This document shows, piece by piece, positions 17,353 to 26,171 of a DNA stretch of 64,000 bases. The DNA comes from Propionigenium maris DSM 9537 (GTDB lineage: Bacteria > Fusobacteriota > Fusobacteriia > Fusobacteriales > Fusobacteriaceae). How positions within the stretch are numbered: position 1 is the stretch's first letter; the number at the start of each line of letters is the position of its first letter. The notes below the pieces were generated by a model, which saw nothing but the letters and a program-made list of their open reading frames with translations, was not told the origin of the DNA and did no database searches. The stretch spans positions 1 through 64,000 of the forward strand of contig NZ_BSDY01000008.1 of assembly GCF_027925155.1 (NCBI RefSeq), given 5' to 3'. A program made the position numbers and the translations under genes.

Positions 17353-20352
17353 TTACTTTATGATTTCAAGCTTGGCCTGGGGCAGGTTCTTATCCCTGTC
17401 GGAGATGATAACCTCTACTCTGCTGCTCTCTACCTCTGCTCCGAGGAAGGTTTCGATATACTCCTTCCTCTCGTCCATGAGGTCATCCAGCTTATCCGAG
17501 GAGCTCTCCTTCTTTCCTCCAAAGAGAATTCCAGTGAGATCCTTGGTCTTCATGAGCCCCTTCTCCACCTTGTCGTTGGTGAAGATGGTCACCCTAACCT
17601 TAGCTGCAGGATTCCCCTTAAGGATCTCTATGACCTTACGCAGCTTATCCAGGTCGGAGTACTTGGGTTCCGAGTCCAGGTAGTCGAAGTAGACCACGTT
17701 GTCCTTCTCGCTGCTACCCAGGGTAAGGATGTTGGAGATAGCCTTCTCGGGAGTCTTTATAGCCTCGGTAAAGTTGGCTATGAGGACACCCATAACGATG
17801 CTTCCAACTCCAAACTCAGGATCGTTGAGGTCTCCCTCTACAGGAACCACGATATTTATATCCCCCTTTTTGTCCCTTAAGGCGTCCACTACCTTAGGAA
17901 GGGGAACCTTGCTTGCCACCCCTGTAGAGGCTCCCAGCTTAAGGTCTGAGATCTTGAGCCTGCTCTCAGAGGAGATTTTCCCCCTCTTCAGTATGAGGTT
18001 ACCCCTGGAGCTTAATGTCCCCTCCTCTATCCTGTTGGGGAGGTCCTTAGCCAGGTGCTCATTGAAGGATGCCAGGGCGAGGTTTGTCACTCCCAGGTCA
18101 CCATTGAAGTTTATAGTCTTGGGATCAAACTCCCAGTCTCTGGTGAGGGAAGCCCTTCCCTTGAGGTAGAGGCTCTGGATTCCCTCCAGGGAGAGGGAGG
18201 TATCCACTGCAAACTCCTTATTCTTCTCAGAGGTAAAGTTCTGGGAGAGGAGCTTGATATTTCTAAATACGGTCTTCTTACTTCCATGTACCTGGGTAAG
18301 GGTAGCATTTTTTATATCGGTCCTCTTGATGTATACCCTTGGAAGGGGAGCCTTCTTGGCCGGGGCTACAGTTTTCTTGGTAGCCTCCTTGGAAGGAGCC
18401 ACTTCCTTAGCTTCAGCCTTCTTAGCATCTCCCTTCTTTTCAGCTGGAGTGTAGAGGGTAACAGCAGGGCTGTTAAGGCTTATGAGGTTCAGGTTTATAT
18501 CTGAAGGCGTATACCTCCTTATGTAGATCTTTCCCGCCGGAAGATCTACCTGGGTATTCTTATCCACCCTTCCGGAGATCTTATTGAAGGAGAGGGTGGT
18601 GTTGTTCAGGGTAACTTCCTCTCCTGCCAGGGTCAGATCCAGGGTGGAGTCCAGGCTGCCTATGGAAAGATCCAGGCCTTCCTTATCCTTAACCTTTACA
18701 GATCTACCCTGGATAGTTCCTGCTGAGGTAATCCTATCCCTGGAGTAGGTGATGTAGGAGCTTGAGGAGATGGTTCCCTGGAGTTCATAGGGAAGATCCT
18801 CTACAAACTTCTTTAATCCCTCTAATCTCAGCTCATCTATATCCAGGTCTCCGCTGACCTTAAGATCCTCAGGTTTTTTAAGGTCGGAGAGAAGTAGCTT
18901 CATCTTTCCTGAAACCTTGGAGAAATCCTCCCCTGAAGCTGAGAAGATCAGATCTGAATCCAGTGATTTATCTGTAATGTTGGAGATATCCAGGGAAACG
19001 TTGGTCAGACTATTGCCCTTGGCTGTGATACTACCCTCTGAGAGGATCAGCCTTTTGATGAGGATGTTGTTCTCCTCCTCTGCAAAGGCTCCCTTAAGGT
19101 CGATCTGTCCACCTCTGAAGAAGAGGGTGTTCTCCTCCTTGTCCGCAAGATCAAGGGAGTTCAGGTGGATTAAACCATCTATAGAGGATATCTTCTTCTC
19201 CAGATCCGAGGTGATGGTGTAACCTCCCTCTGCAACCTTAAGGGTTACTCCGTAGGGAATCTTCTCAGTTGGCTGGAGGGCTATCTCCTCCAGAATTACC
19301 TTGGGAGTTATTGTAATCTTTGGGTAGTCTAAGGTATAGGTCCCTTTTACCTCGCCTCCTCCCAGGGTGGCTGCTATATCCTGGTTCCCCTTCAGTATGA
19401 GGGGAAGGAGTTCAGAGGTAAGGTTTACCTTGAAGCTACCTGTGGACACTGCCTCTATCTCTGGATAGGCAAATTCCTCCAGCTTAATATCCACCCTTTC
19501 AGCAGAGAGGAGTTGTATATTATCTTTGGATGAGACCTCCCCCTGGGTGAGGGTGAGGGTTCCGTCTCCCTTAAATACCTTTTTCAGGTAGTCCCCTGAA
19601 AGGTTTAATCCTCCGGTAAAGAGTCCCTTAATATTGTAGGTCTCCCCCTCCTGGGTCAGGGAGGTTTCTAATAGGAGCTTTTCCGATGAAAGGTTTCCCT
19701 TAAACTCTCCTGTAGCTGTATTGGCATTGAGGAGAAGATCCAGGGTACCGCTGTCTATAATCTCAAGAGCAGCGGTAAGATTCAGGGTATCATCCCTGTA
19801 GGTAAAATCTGGAACCTCCAGGGTGAGGGTGTTGAGGGACTTATACTGAGCGTCCTCCCCCTCCAATACCAGGTTCTGGATGGTTATATTCTTTACGATG
19901 ATCTCCTTTATAAAGGAGTCCTTCTCCGGAGCCTCTTCCGCTGTGGTCTTCTCAGGAGTAGCTTCAGCAGAAACCTCAGCTGCAGGCTGGGGCTCGGCAG
20001 GAACAGCTGCTTCCGAAGGAGTGTCCTCCCCTTTACTAATATCTATAGTGGGCTCGATAAGGGTAATCTCCCCTATATAGAGTGTCCCCCTGGCAAGCTT
20101 CAGGGGATCGGAATCCACCTTGATGGACTTAAGGGTAAGGAGGGTTCTCTCCTCCTCTGAAACAACTATCCCCTTGGACGATATATTACCAGTAAGGGGG
20201 TTCAGCCAGAGGGACTTGATGGATATATCCTTTCCTGTCCTATCCTTTACCGTGGTAATGAGGATGTTTTTAACTATTGAGTTTATACTGAAAGCTCCTA
20301 TGACTATGAGAAGCCCCAGCACCCCTAGGGATATCTTATATACTTTTTTCAT
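17353..20352 (-). CDS. AsmA/DUF748-like envelope protein
   Basis: A 999-residue protein. One N-terminal membrane segment (about residues 5-24, LGVLGLLIVIGAFSINSIV) is followed by a very long beta-rich periplasmic region of alternating short strands. The start NPLTGNISSKGIVVSEEE resembles the first repeat of AsmA-like/DUF748 proteins, which form long grooves thought to carry lipids between membranes. Two low-complexity Ala/Glu/Pro/Lys linkers (near residues 110-145 and 640-675) separate blocks. The C-terminal part (about 905-999) has the PKYSDLDKLRKVIEIL segment expected of DUF748. The membrane-lipid role is family knowledge; monocistronic on the minus strand. Confidence 0.78.
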   Translation of the reverse strand: MKKVYKISLGVLGLLIVIGAFSINSIVKNILITTVKDRTGKDISIKSLWLNPLTGNISSKGIVVSEEERTLLTLKSIKVDSDPLKLARGTLYIGEITLIEPTIDISKGEDTPSEAAVPAEPQPAAEVSAEATPEKTTAEEAPEKDSFIKEIIVKNITIQNLVLEGEDAQYKSLNTLTLEVPDFTYRDDTLNLTAALEIIDSGTLDLLLNANTATGEFKGNLSSEKLLLETSLTQEGETYNIKGLFTGGLNLSGDYLKKVFKGDGTLTLTQGEVSSKDNIQLLSAERVDIKLEEFAYPEIEAVSTGSFKVNLTSELLPLILKGNQDIAATLGGGEVKGTYTLDYPKITITPKVILEEIALQPTEKIPYGVTLKVAEGGYTITSDLEKKISSIDGLIHLNSLDLADKEENTLFFRGGQIDLKGAFAEEENNILIKRLILSEGSITAKGNSLTNVSLDISNITDKSLDSDLIFSASGEDFSKVSGKMKLLLSDLKKPEDLKVSGDLDIDELRLEGLKKFVEDLPYELQGTISSSSYITYSRDRITSAGTIQGRSVKVKDKEGLDLSIGSLDSTLDLTLAGEEVTLNNTTLSFNKISGRVDKNTQVDLPAGKIYIRRYTPSDINLNLISLNSPAVTLYTPAEKKGDAKKAEAKEVAPSKEATKKTVAPAKKAPLPRVYIKRTDIKNATLTQVHGSKKTVFRNIKLLSQNFTSEKNKEFAVDTSLSLEGIQSLYLKGRASLTRDWEFDPKTINFNGDLGVTNLALASFNEHLAKDLPNRIEEGTLSSRGNLILKRGKISSESRLKISDLKLGASTGVASKVPLPKVVDALRDKKGDINIVVPVEGDLNDPEFGVGSIVMGVLIANFTEAIKTPEKAISNILTLGSSEKDNVVYFDYLDSEPKYSDLDKLRKVIEILKGNPAAKVRVTIFTNDKVEKGLMKTKDLTGILFGGKKESSSDKLDDLMDERKEYIETFLGAEVESSRVEVIISDRDKNLPQAKLEIIK

Positions 20353-20462
20353 ACTTCACCTCCAAAAAAATCCTTAACTACATTCTTAGAAAAAAGTGGC
20401 TATTCTCCTCTAAGTATCCCATTAAAGTTTTTAGGTGTAAAGTGATATTTAACAAAAAAATC

Positions 20463-20490
20463 TTGCTTCAGATATTATATGTGATATAAT
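20463..20490 (+). promoter_or_regulatory. Promoter of the gene at 20541
   Basis: TTGCTT (20463-20468), a 16-bp spacer and TATAAT (20485-20490). Confidence 0.6.
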
Positions 20491-20540
20491 AGATTTAAGA
20501 TAATGACAACTAAATTGTAATCGTTCCAACAGGAGGTAGC

Positions 20541-20744
20541 ATGATGATGACTAAGGAAGATTTTCTAAGAGATCTGGGAACAACTGAGGCAAAGCTTGAA
20601 GCTGAGGGAAAAGAAGTGGTAAGGTTTGACGATGGAGATCCAGAGTGCCCAGGATGGGAAGTAAGATATATCGATAAGGAAGAGGTAGAGATCATCCTTG
20701 GATGCAAGTGCAGTGATACAGGGAGTATCCACGATAAGCTGTAG
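20541..20744 (+). CDS. Small acidic hypothetical protein
   Basis: A 67-residue protein behind CAGGAGG, with its own promoter and terminator, so likely expressed. Three ATGs are in tandem (20541, 20544, 20547). The sequence FDDGDPECPGWEVRYIDKEEVEII, given here in part, contains one Cys, and the C-terminal CKCSDTGSIHDKL two more; these three could bind metal. I do not recognise a family. Confidence 0.6.
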   Translation: MMMTKEDFLRDLGTTEAKLEAEGKEVVRFDDGDPECPGWEVRYIDKEEVEIILGCKCSDTGSIHDKL

Positions 20745-20757
20745 GGATATTTGATGG

Positions 20758-20787
20758 CAGGAGCCTTAGGGCTCCTGTTTTATTTTT
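20758..20787 (+). terminator. Terminator
   Basis: CAGGAGCC (20758-20765) / GGCTCCTG (20770-20777), 4-nt loop, followed by TTTTATTTTT. Confidence 0.88.
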
Positions 20788-20898
20788 ATACAAAAAGGTT
20801 TAAAATTTAAGAGCTAAAAAGAAAATATTGATACATTATAACAGTAGTATTCAAATTGATAATAGTATGGAATGAAGCCTGAAAATTTATGACGTTTG

Positions 20899-20907
20899 TG
20901 CTATAAT
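20899..20907 (+). promoter_or_regulatory. Extended -10 promoter of the AbgT gene
   Basis: TGCTATAAT (TG at 20899-20900, TATAAT at 20902-20907), 30 nt before the start codon; no clear -35. Confidence 0.55.
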
Positions 20908-20936
20908 TACACAACATTTTATTTTGGGAGGAAAAT

Positions 20937-22517
20937 ATGAGTAGTGTAGTAGCGCAGCAGAAGAGTTCAAGGGGAAGAATACAAAAATTCCTCAACATAG
21001 TAGAGACCGGGGGAAATAAGCTCCCCAACCCCATAATTATGTTTTTTTATTTTACCGTGATAACCTATGTGTTATCCCTTGTAATGGCCAAGTTGGGAGT
21101 AGAGGTTTCCTATGAGACACTGGAGAATGGAAGTATAGTAGAGAAGACAACGGGAGTAGTAAACCTAATGTCTGTAGAGGGAATCAGAAACCTATTTACA
21201 AAGGCCATACCCAACTTTACAGGGCACCCAGCCCTGGGGACTATCCTTATAGCGATGCTAGGGGTAGGGGTAGCAGAAAAATCAGGGCTTATAGATGCCC
21301 TTATAAAGAAGATAGTACTGGGAGTTCCAGCAGCCCTTGTGACACCGGTGGTTATCTTTGCAGGGGTAATGTCCAATGTGGCAGCAGATGCAGGATATGT
21401 AGTGCTCATACCTCTAGGGGCAATTATCTTCATGGGATTTGGAAGGCATCCCCTGGCAGGAATGGCAGCAGCCTTTGCGGGAGTTTCCGGAGGATTTTCA
21501 GCTAACCTGGTAATAGGAACTGTGGACACAGTGATGGCAGGGATAACCCAGCCGGCAGCTCAGATACTGGACAGTACATATACAATAAATCCAGCAAGTA
21601 ACTGGTACTTTATAATAGTTTCCACCTTCCTTATAACAGGTCTTGGATGGTGGGTAACGGATAGGATCGTGGAACCGGCTTTGGGAAGGTACAGAAGGGA
21701 TACCGATGAAAGCGGGAAGAGCGAGTTTGAACTGACTGCTCTAGAGGTTAAGGGACTGAGAGCAGCTGGACTGTCGGTGGTTCTTTTTGGACTGGGAGTC
21801 CTTCTTCTTACAAGGGAGGGAGCACCACTGGGAGCCTATGCAGCTCAGGGTGGAAAGGTAGTGGACCCCTTTATGGAGGCCATAGTATTTATCCTGGGAA
21901 TCTTCTTCTTCCTCCCTGGGGTGGTCTTCGGTTTTGTATCTAGGAAGTTTAAGAACGGGGGAGAGGATATAGTTGCAGGTCTGGTGGATTCCATGAAGCA
22001 GAGTGCAGCTGTTATAGTTATCATCTTTGTATCTGCCCAGTTTATCTATGCATTTACAGCTTCCAATATAGGAACGATAATCGCAGTTAGGGGAGCAGAG
22101 GCTATTAAGGCCACAGGATTCAGCGGGACACCTCTGATGGTTGTCTTTATAGTAGCCACAGCGCTAATAAACCTCTTTATCGGGGGACTTACAAGTAAGT
22201 GGATGATGATGTCTCCGGTATTTGTACCTCTCTTTATGCAGCTGGGGTTCAGCCCGGAGTACACTATGCTGGCATACAGGATAGGGGATTCCACAACCAA
22301 CATAATCTCCCCGCTGATGTCCTACTTCCCTATTATCGTAGCCTTTGCGGTGAAGTATAAGAGGAAGGGTGAGGACCTTGGGGTAGGAACCCTTGTATCC
22401 ATGATGCTTCCATACTCAGTGGTGTTCCTTGGAGGATGGATAGTGCTCTTTGTGGTATGGTCTCTGCTTGGTATACCAATCGGTCCTGGGACTGCAACAA
22501 CATACATAATGGGATAA
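20937..22517 (+). CDS. AbgT family transporter
   Basis: A 526-residue polytopic membrane protein of the AbgT family, whose members take up p-aminobenzoyl-glutamate or export antifolates such as sulfonamides. The N-terminal segment NIVETGGNKLPNPIIMFFYF is typical. SNVAADAGYVVLIPLGA and FAGVSGGFSANLVIGTVDT form the first conserved half, and IGGLTSKWMMMSPVFVPL with GDSTTNIISPLMSYFPII the second, the hairpin regions of this inward-facing fold. Length is normal. Monocistronic, with GGGAGG upstream and a terminator. The substrate here is unknown. Confidence 0.88.
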   Translation: MSSVVAQQKSSRGRIQKFLNIVETGGNKLPNPIIMFFYFTVITYVLSLVMAKLGVEVSYETLENGSIVEKTTGVVNLMSVEGIRNLFTKAIPNFTGHPALGTILIAMLGVGVAEKSGLIDALIKKIVLGVPAALVTPVVIFAGVMSNVAADAGYVVLIPLGAIIFMGFGRHPLAGMAAAFAGVSGGFSANLVIGTVDTVMAGITQPAAQILDSTYTINPASNWYFIIVSTFLITGLGWWVTDRIVEPALGRYRRDTDESGKSEFELTALEVKGLRAAGLSVVLFGLGVLLLTREGAPLGAYAAQGGKVVDPFMEAIVFILGIFFFLPGVVFGFVSRKFKNGGEDIVAGLVDSMKQSAAVIVIIFVSAQFIYAFTASNIGTIIAVRGAEAIKATGFSGTPLMVVFIVATALINLFIGGLTSKWMMMSPVFVPLFMQLGFSPEYTMLAYRIGDSTTNIISPLMSYFPIIVAFAVKYKRKGEDLGVGTLVSMMLPYSVVFLGGWIVLFVVWSLLGIPIGPGTATTYIMG

Positions 22518-22524
22518 ACTTTAT

Positions 22525-22550
22525 AGCTGCCCCTTGGGGCGGCTTTTTTA
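22525..22550 (+). terminator. AbgT gene terminator
   Basis: AGCTGCCCC (22525-22533) / GGGGCGGCT (22536-22544) and a T-run. Confidence 0.85.
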
Positions 22551-22561
22551 ATATTATTTTT

Positions 22562-22750
22562 TACTTTCTTTGCTTGTCCAAAGAAAGTACCCAAGAAAGG
22601 ACACCTCTTTTCAAATAGTTCCTAAGCAAGATTATTCATAATCCGCCTTTTTACAGCTACAATCGTAGTTCTGGTGGTTAAGAATTATGTAAAACACTAC
22701 GATAAACTTAACTTGTATGACGGCTGAGTAAATCCTTAGAGTTAAAGCCT
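22562..22750 (-). repeat. Dispersed intergenic repeat, copy 4 (body type 2)
   Basis: On the minus strand a type 2 body is followed by the terminal module. Terminal stem TACTTTCTTTG (22562-22572) / CAAAGAAAGTA (22579-22589). Loop TGTCC (22575-22579) complements GGACA (22599-22603). The inner body helix is ATCGTAGT/ACTACGAT, changed in concert from copy 13. Confidence 0.82.
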
Positions 22751-22803
22751 GATCACATGAAAAGAGGACTCTTTAACTTGGACCTGATTATTAAAGTCGA
22801 CCA

Positions 22804-22962
22804 TTTAAAAATATCGTAAGTGGAATATGAAAAAGAAGTTTAGAAAGTGTCGGCTGTCTGAGTGAAGCGAGTTTCGACTCTTTCAGACTTCTTTGATTAT
22901 GGAATAGATATTTTTAACAGGTCTTGATTTCTTGGTTACTTCTGCATCAAGGCAGAAGTAAC
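22804..22962 (+). repeat. Dispersed intergenic repeat, copy 5 (body type 3)
   Basis: Long hairpin body (TTAAAAATATC near 22804 with GATATTTTTAA near 22908; apical CTGTCTGAGTGAAGCGAG), then terminal stem GTTACTTCTG (22935-22944) / CAGAAGTAAC (22953-22962) with loop CATCAAGG. Its 3' arm covers the expected -35 position of the coaE promoter. Confidence 0.85.
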
Positions 22963-22972
22963 GAACCAAATA

Positions 22973-22981
22973 TGTTATAAT
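22973..22981 (+). promoter_or_regulatory. Extended -10 promoter of coaE
   Basis: TGTTATAAT (22973-22981), 11 bp after the end of repeat copy 5. The -35 window falls in the repeat's hairpin, so the element could supply or mask it. Confidence 0.55.
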
Positions 22982-23018
22982 TTCCTATATAATATAAATC
23001 TTATTTTAGGAGGAGAGT

Positions 23019-23648
23019 ATGATACTTGGACTTACCGGAGGAATAGCCAGCGGAAAGAGTACCGTGTCAGAGATCTTTAGAAAGCTTGGTATAGAGGTAG
23101 TGGATGCTGACAGGATAGCAAGGGAGGTCAGCCAGAAGGAGGAAGTAGTAGATAAACTGGTGGAGCTCTTTGGATCAGAGATCCTGGAGGAAGGAAAAGA
23201 GGGCAGGAAAAGCCTAGACAGAGGAAAGCTCAGAGAAGTGGTCTTCAGGGACAGGGAGAGCGTGAGAAGTATAAATGAGGTGATCCATCCCAGGGTTATA
23301 GAGGTATTTGAGGAGAAGAGAAGGGCAAACCTTCCAGATGAAGTTATAATTTTTGATATCCCCCTCCTCTTTGAGGCGGGACTGGAGTATCTCTGCGACA
23401 GGGTGGTAGTGGTAAGTGTGGACAGAAGGACCCAAGTAGAGAGGATAGCAGCCAGGGACGGTAGCAGTAGAGAGACGGCGGAGAATATAATAGATAACCA
23501 GATGAGTGTAGAGGAGAGGGAGAGAAGAGCCAACTACATCATAAGAAACCAGGGGAGTCTTGAGGAGCTGGAGGAGAGGGTGGTAGAGATCTATGAAGAG
23601 GTTAGGAAGGTTGCTGGAGAGGATAGTAGAGAGGCTGGCAGAGAGTAA
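23019..23648 (+). CDS. coaE: Dephospho-CoA kinase
   Basis: A 209-residue P-loop kinase catalysing the last step of CoA synthesis, phosphorylation of dephospho-CoA at the ribose 3'-OH. The P-loop GGIASGKST is at residues 7-15. The substrate-binding VVDADRIAREV follows, then IFDIPLLFEAGLE, and the lid region RTQVERIAARDGSS. The last 15 or so residues are rich in Glu, Arg and Ser. TTAGGAGGAG precedes the start. Confidence 0.94.
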   Translation: MILGLTGGIASGKSTVSEIFRKLGIEVVDADRIAREVSQKEEVVDKLVELFGSEILEEGKEGRKSLDRGKLREVVFRDRESVRSINEVIHPRVIEVFEEKRRANLPDEVIIFDIPLLFEAGLEYLCDRVVVVSVDRRTQVERIAARDGSSRETAENIIDNQMSVEERERRANYIIRNQGSLEELEERVVEIYEEVRKVAGEDSREAGRE

Positions 23649-23899
23649 GGAGAGAAGTACCCAGAAGGGCAGGGGCTGCTCCTGAGGCCTCATGGACAGA
23701 TACCGCCGGGAGCGGAAGGACAGAGAAGAGGAGAAGAAGGAGCCAGGAGGAGAGAAGTGAGATAGCTCAGTATTGGAATAGCAGGGGCTTCTCCCCCTAA
23801 GAACCTTCAGGGGTTTAGAGTGTAATTTCAACCTGGAGGATGGGTAAGGTTTCCATCATTTAGGGTTTGAAAAGAGTGAAGTGAGAGTGTTCAAGTGTT
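23649..23899. other. Purine-rich spacer after coaE
   Basis: About 250 nt with a strongly purine-biased plus strand (AGAAGAGGAGAAGAAGGAGC around 23724) and higher G+C than other spacers. A small GC hairpin near 23785 (GGGGCTTCTCCCC). No supported gene or dispersed repeat. It may be decayed coding sequence. Confidence 0.4.
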
Positions 23900-23928
23900 T
23901 TGCAAAATCAAAACCACTATGTTATAAT
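23900..23928 (+). promoter_or_regulatory. Promoter of the U32 gene
   Basis: TTGCAA (23900-23905), a 17-bp spacer and TATAAT (23923-23928) preceded by TG, an extended -10. It overlaps the longest reading frame, showing that the true start is downstream at 23975. Confidence 0.65.
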
Positions 23929-23974
23929 TGAGAGTAGAATTTATTTAGAAACTCTGAAGTTTAAAGGAGAAGAT

Positions 23975-26161
23975 ATGATGAAAATAGTGGCTCCAGCAGG
24001 TAATATGGAGAGATTCCATGCAGCTGTAAAGGGAGGAGCTCATGAGATATATATGGGCTTAAAGGGTTTTGGTGCCAGAAGGAACGCCGAAAACTTTAGT
24101 CTTACAGAGTATATAGAGGCTCTCAACTACGCCCATGAGAGGGGAGTAAGGATCTTTCTTACACTGAATACTGTGATGAGGGATGTGGAGATAGAGGCAC
24201 TCTATGAAAATGTAAAAAAACTTTATGAAAATGGATTAGACGCAATCATAGTACAGGATTTGGGTCTTTTTAGCTTCTTAAGGAGTAACTTTCCAGGAAT
24301 AGACCTTCACGGGAGTACACAGATGACTGTGGCCAACCACGTGGAAGCCAACTACCTAAAGGAGATAGGATTCTCAAGGGTGGTACTGGCAAGGGAGCTT
24401 TCCTTTGAAGAGATAGAGAAGATAAGAAAAAAGACCGACATAGAGCTTGAGATATTTGTATCGGGAGCCCTGTGTATCTCCTACTCTGGTAACTGCTACC
24501 TGAGCAGCTTTATCGGAGGAAGAAGCGGAAACAGGGGTCTGTGTGCCCAGCCATGTAGAAAGATCTACAAGGACGGGAAGGAACAGGTGGCCTACAATCT
24601 CAGTCCCAAGGACCAGATGATGGGACAAAACGAGGTGGAAGCTCTTGCTAGGATAGGGATAGAATCCATCAAGATAGAGGGAAGGATGAAATCTCCGGAA
24701 TATGTATATGAAACTGTAAACTACTATAAGACCCTCATCGGAGGAGAGTTTGCAGAGGCTAAGAGTAAAGAGCTCTTTAACAGAGGGTATTCCAAGGGGT
24801 ACTTCTATGGAGTGGATAAAAAGATAATGAATGATAGATACTCCTCGGATTTCGGAAGATACCTGGGGGAGATAAAGAACGGATACCTGGTGCTGGCTGA
24901 GGATGTAGTACTGGGAGACGGACTGTCCTATATCTCCAAGGACTACTACAAACTGGGGGGAGAATACCTCAGCAAAATAGTGGTGGACGGTCTGAGAGAG
25001 AAGAGGAAGTCAGCCAGAGCTGGAGAAAAGATAAAACTTTCCAAGGAGAAGGTACCCAAGGGGAGTAAGTATGTATACAGAAGCTACTCCAAGGAAGCCA
25101 TGGACAGTGCAGATAACTCTATAAAGCTGGCTAAGAGGCAGATGGATATAGAGGGAAGGTTTGAAGCTGCTGTAGGAACCCAGGGTAGGATAACTGTATG
25201 GGCTATAAACAACAGGGGAGAGAGGGTAGAGGCTGTGGCCCTCACTGAAAAACCTCTGGAGGAAGCAAGCAAGAGGGTCCTTTCAGTGGAGGAGATCCAG
25301 AACAAGCTGGGAGAGACTGGAGATACAACCTTCAGATTTAAGAGTATAGAGGTGGAAACAGACGGAAAGACCTTCCTTCCAGTGAGTATCCTTAAGAGCC
25401 TGAGAAGGGAGGCTCTAGCAGCCCTAACTGAAAAGCTTCTGGCAAGCTATCTGAGAAAGGTTTCAGGCACCGTGAAAAAGATGGAGCTGGATTTTCTGGA
25501 TAAGGGGAAGGTAGAGATAAGTGCTGTAGCTGCTAACGAGAAGCAGAGAGAAGTTATAAGAACCCTGGGAATAGATAAGGTGTACCTGAGGCAGATGCAC
25601 GTGGCCAGAGAGGCTAGGCTAGGGGAGGTAAACACTACCGAGGAGCTGGCAACAACCCTCTACCATGCCCTTGCAAGAGGGAAGAAGGAGAGAGGAACGG
25701 TCCTTAACTGGAACCTGAATATTACAAATACCTATGCCCTCAGAGAGGCATCTAAGATAGAGGGAGTGGACACAGTGGTCCTCTCTCCAGAGATAAACTA
25801 CGATACCATGAGAAATATGGGAGAGGTTCAGGGGCTGAGAAAAGCAGCTGTAATATATGGAAAACTTCTGGGAATGTATATTGAAGTACCTTTGGCTGGC
25901 AAAGGTAAGGCAGAGACCATCCAGAATGAGCAGGGGGATACCTTTGTTATCAGGGGAAATGAGATGGGGAACACAGAGGTAACCCTGGATAAACCTATGA
26001 ACCTAATACCTAGGATGGATGACCTTGAGGACGCAGGCTTGGATGAAGTGATCCTTGAGTTCACAGATGAGAGTCCAGAGGAGATAAGAGCAGTAATAGA
26101 GAGTTTGAAGGATAAAAGTGGAGTATATAATCCCTACAACTATGAGAGGGGAGCATACTAG
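23975..26161 (+). CDS. Peptidase U32 family protein, RlhA-like hydroxylase
   Basis: A 728-residue U32 family protein. The N-terminal half has the collagenase-like barrel, with the cysteine-rich signature GALCISYSGNCYLSSFIGG, then GNRGLCAQPCR, and a further motif SIKIEGRMKSPEYVYE. The C-terminal half is an additional domain of the DUF3656 type. Despite the name, characterised U32 proteins hydroxylate RNA: TrhP on tRNA and RlhA on 23S rRNA C2501. The large size with the extra domain favours RlhA. SD AAAGGAGAAG precedes tandem ATGs at 23975 and 23978; a longer frame from 23900 runs through the promoter and is rejected. Confidence 0.82.
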   Translation: MMKIVAPAGNMERFHAAVKGGAHEIYMGLKGFGARRNAENFSLTEYIEALNYAHERGVRIFLTLNTVMRDVEIEALYENVKKLYENGLDAIIVQDLGLFSFLRSNFPGIDLHGSTQMTVANHVEANYLKEIGFSRVVLARELSFEEIEKIRKKTDIELEIFVSGALCISYSGNCYLSSFIGGRSGNRGLCAQPCRKIYKDGKEQVAYNLSPKDQMMGQNEVEALARIGIESIKIEGRMKSPEYVYETVNYYKTLIGGEFAEAKSKELFNRGYSKGYFYGVDKKIMNDRYSSDFGRYLGEIKNGYLVLAEDVVLGDGLSYISKDYYKLGGEYLSKIVVDGLREKRKSARAGEKIKLSKEKVPKGSKYVYRSYSKEAMDSADNSIKLAKRQMDIEGRFEAAVGTQGRITVWAINNRGERVEAVALTEKPLEEASKRVLSVEEIQNKLGETGDTTFRFKSIEVETDGKTFLPVSILKSLRREALAALTEKLLASYLRKVSGTVKKMELDFLDKGKVEISAVAANEKQREVIRTLGIDKVYLRQMHVAREARLGEVNTTEELATTLYHALARGKKERGTVLNWNLNITNTYALREASKIEGVDTVVLSPEINYDTMRNMGEVQGLRKAAVIYGKLLGMYIEVPLAGKGKAETIQNEQGDTFVIRGNEMGNTEVTLDKPMNLIPRMDDLEDAGLDEVILEFTDESPEEIRAVIESLKDKSGVYNPYNYERGAY

Positions 26162-26171
26162 AGGGGGAGCT

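Noticed and set aside
17329..18504. Several plus-strand ORFs of 107-183 residues
   Set aside because: Shadows of the 999-residue minus-strand gene, whose domain pattern and signal anchor are clear.
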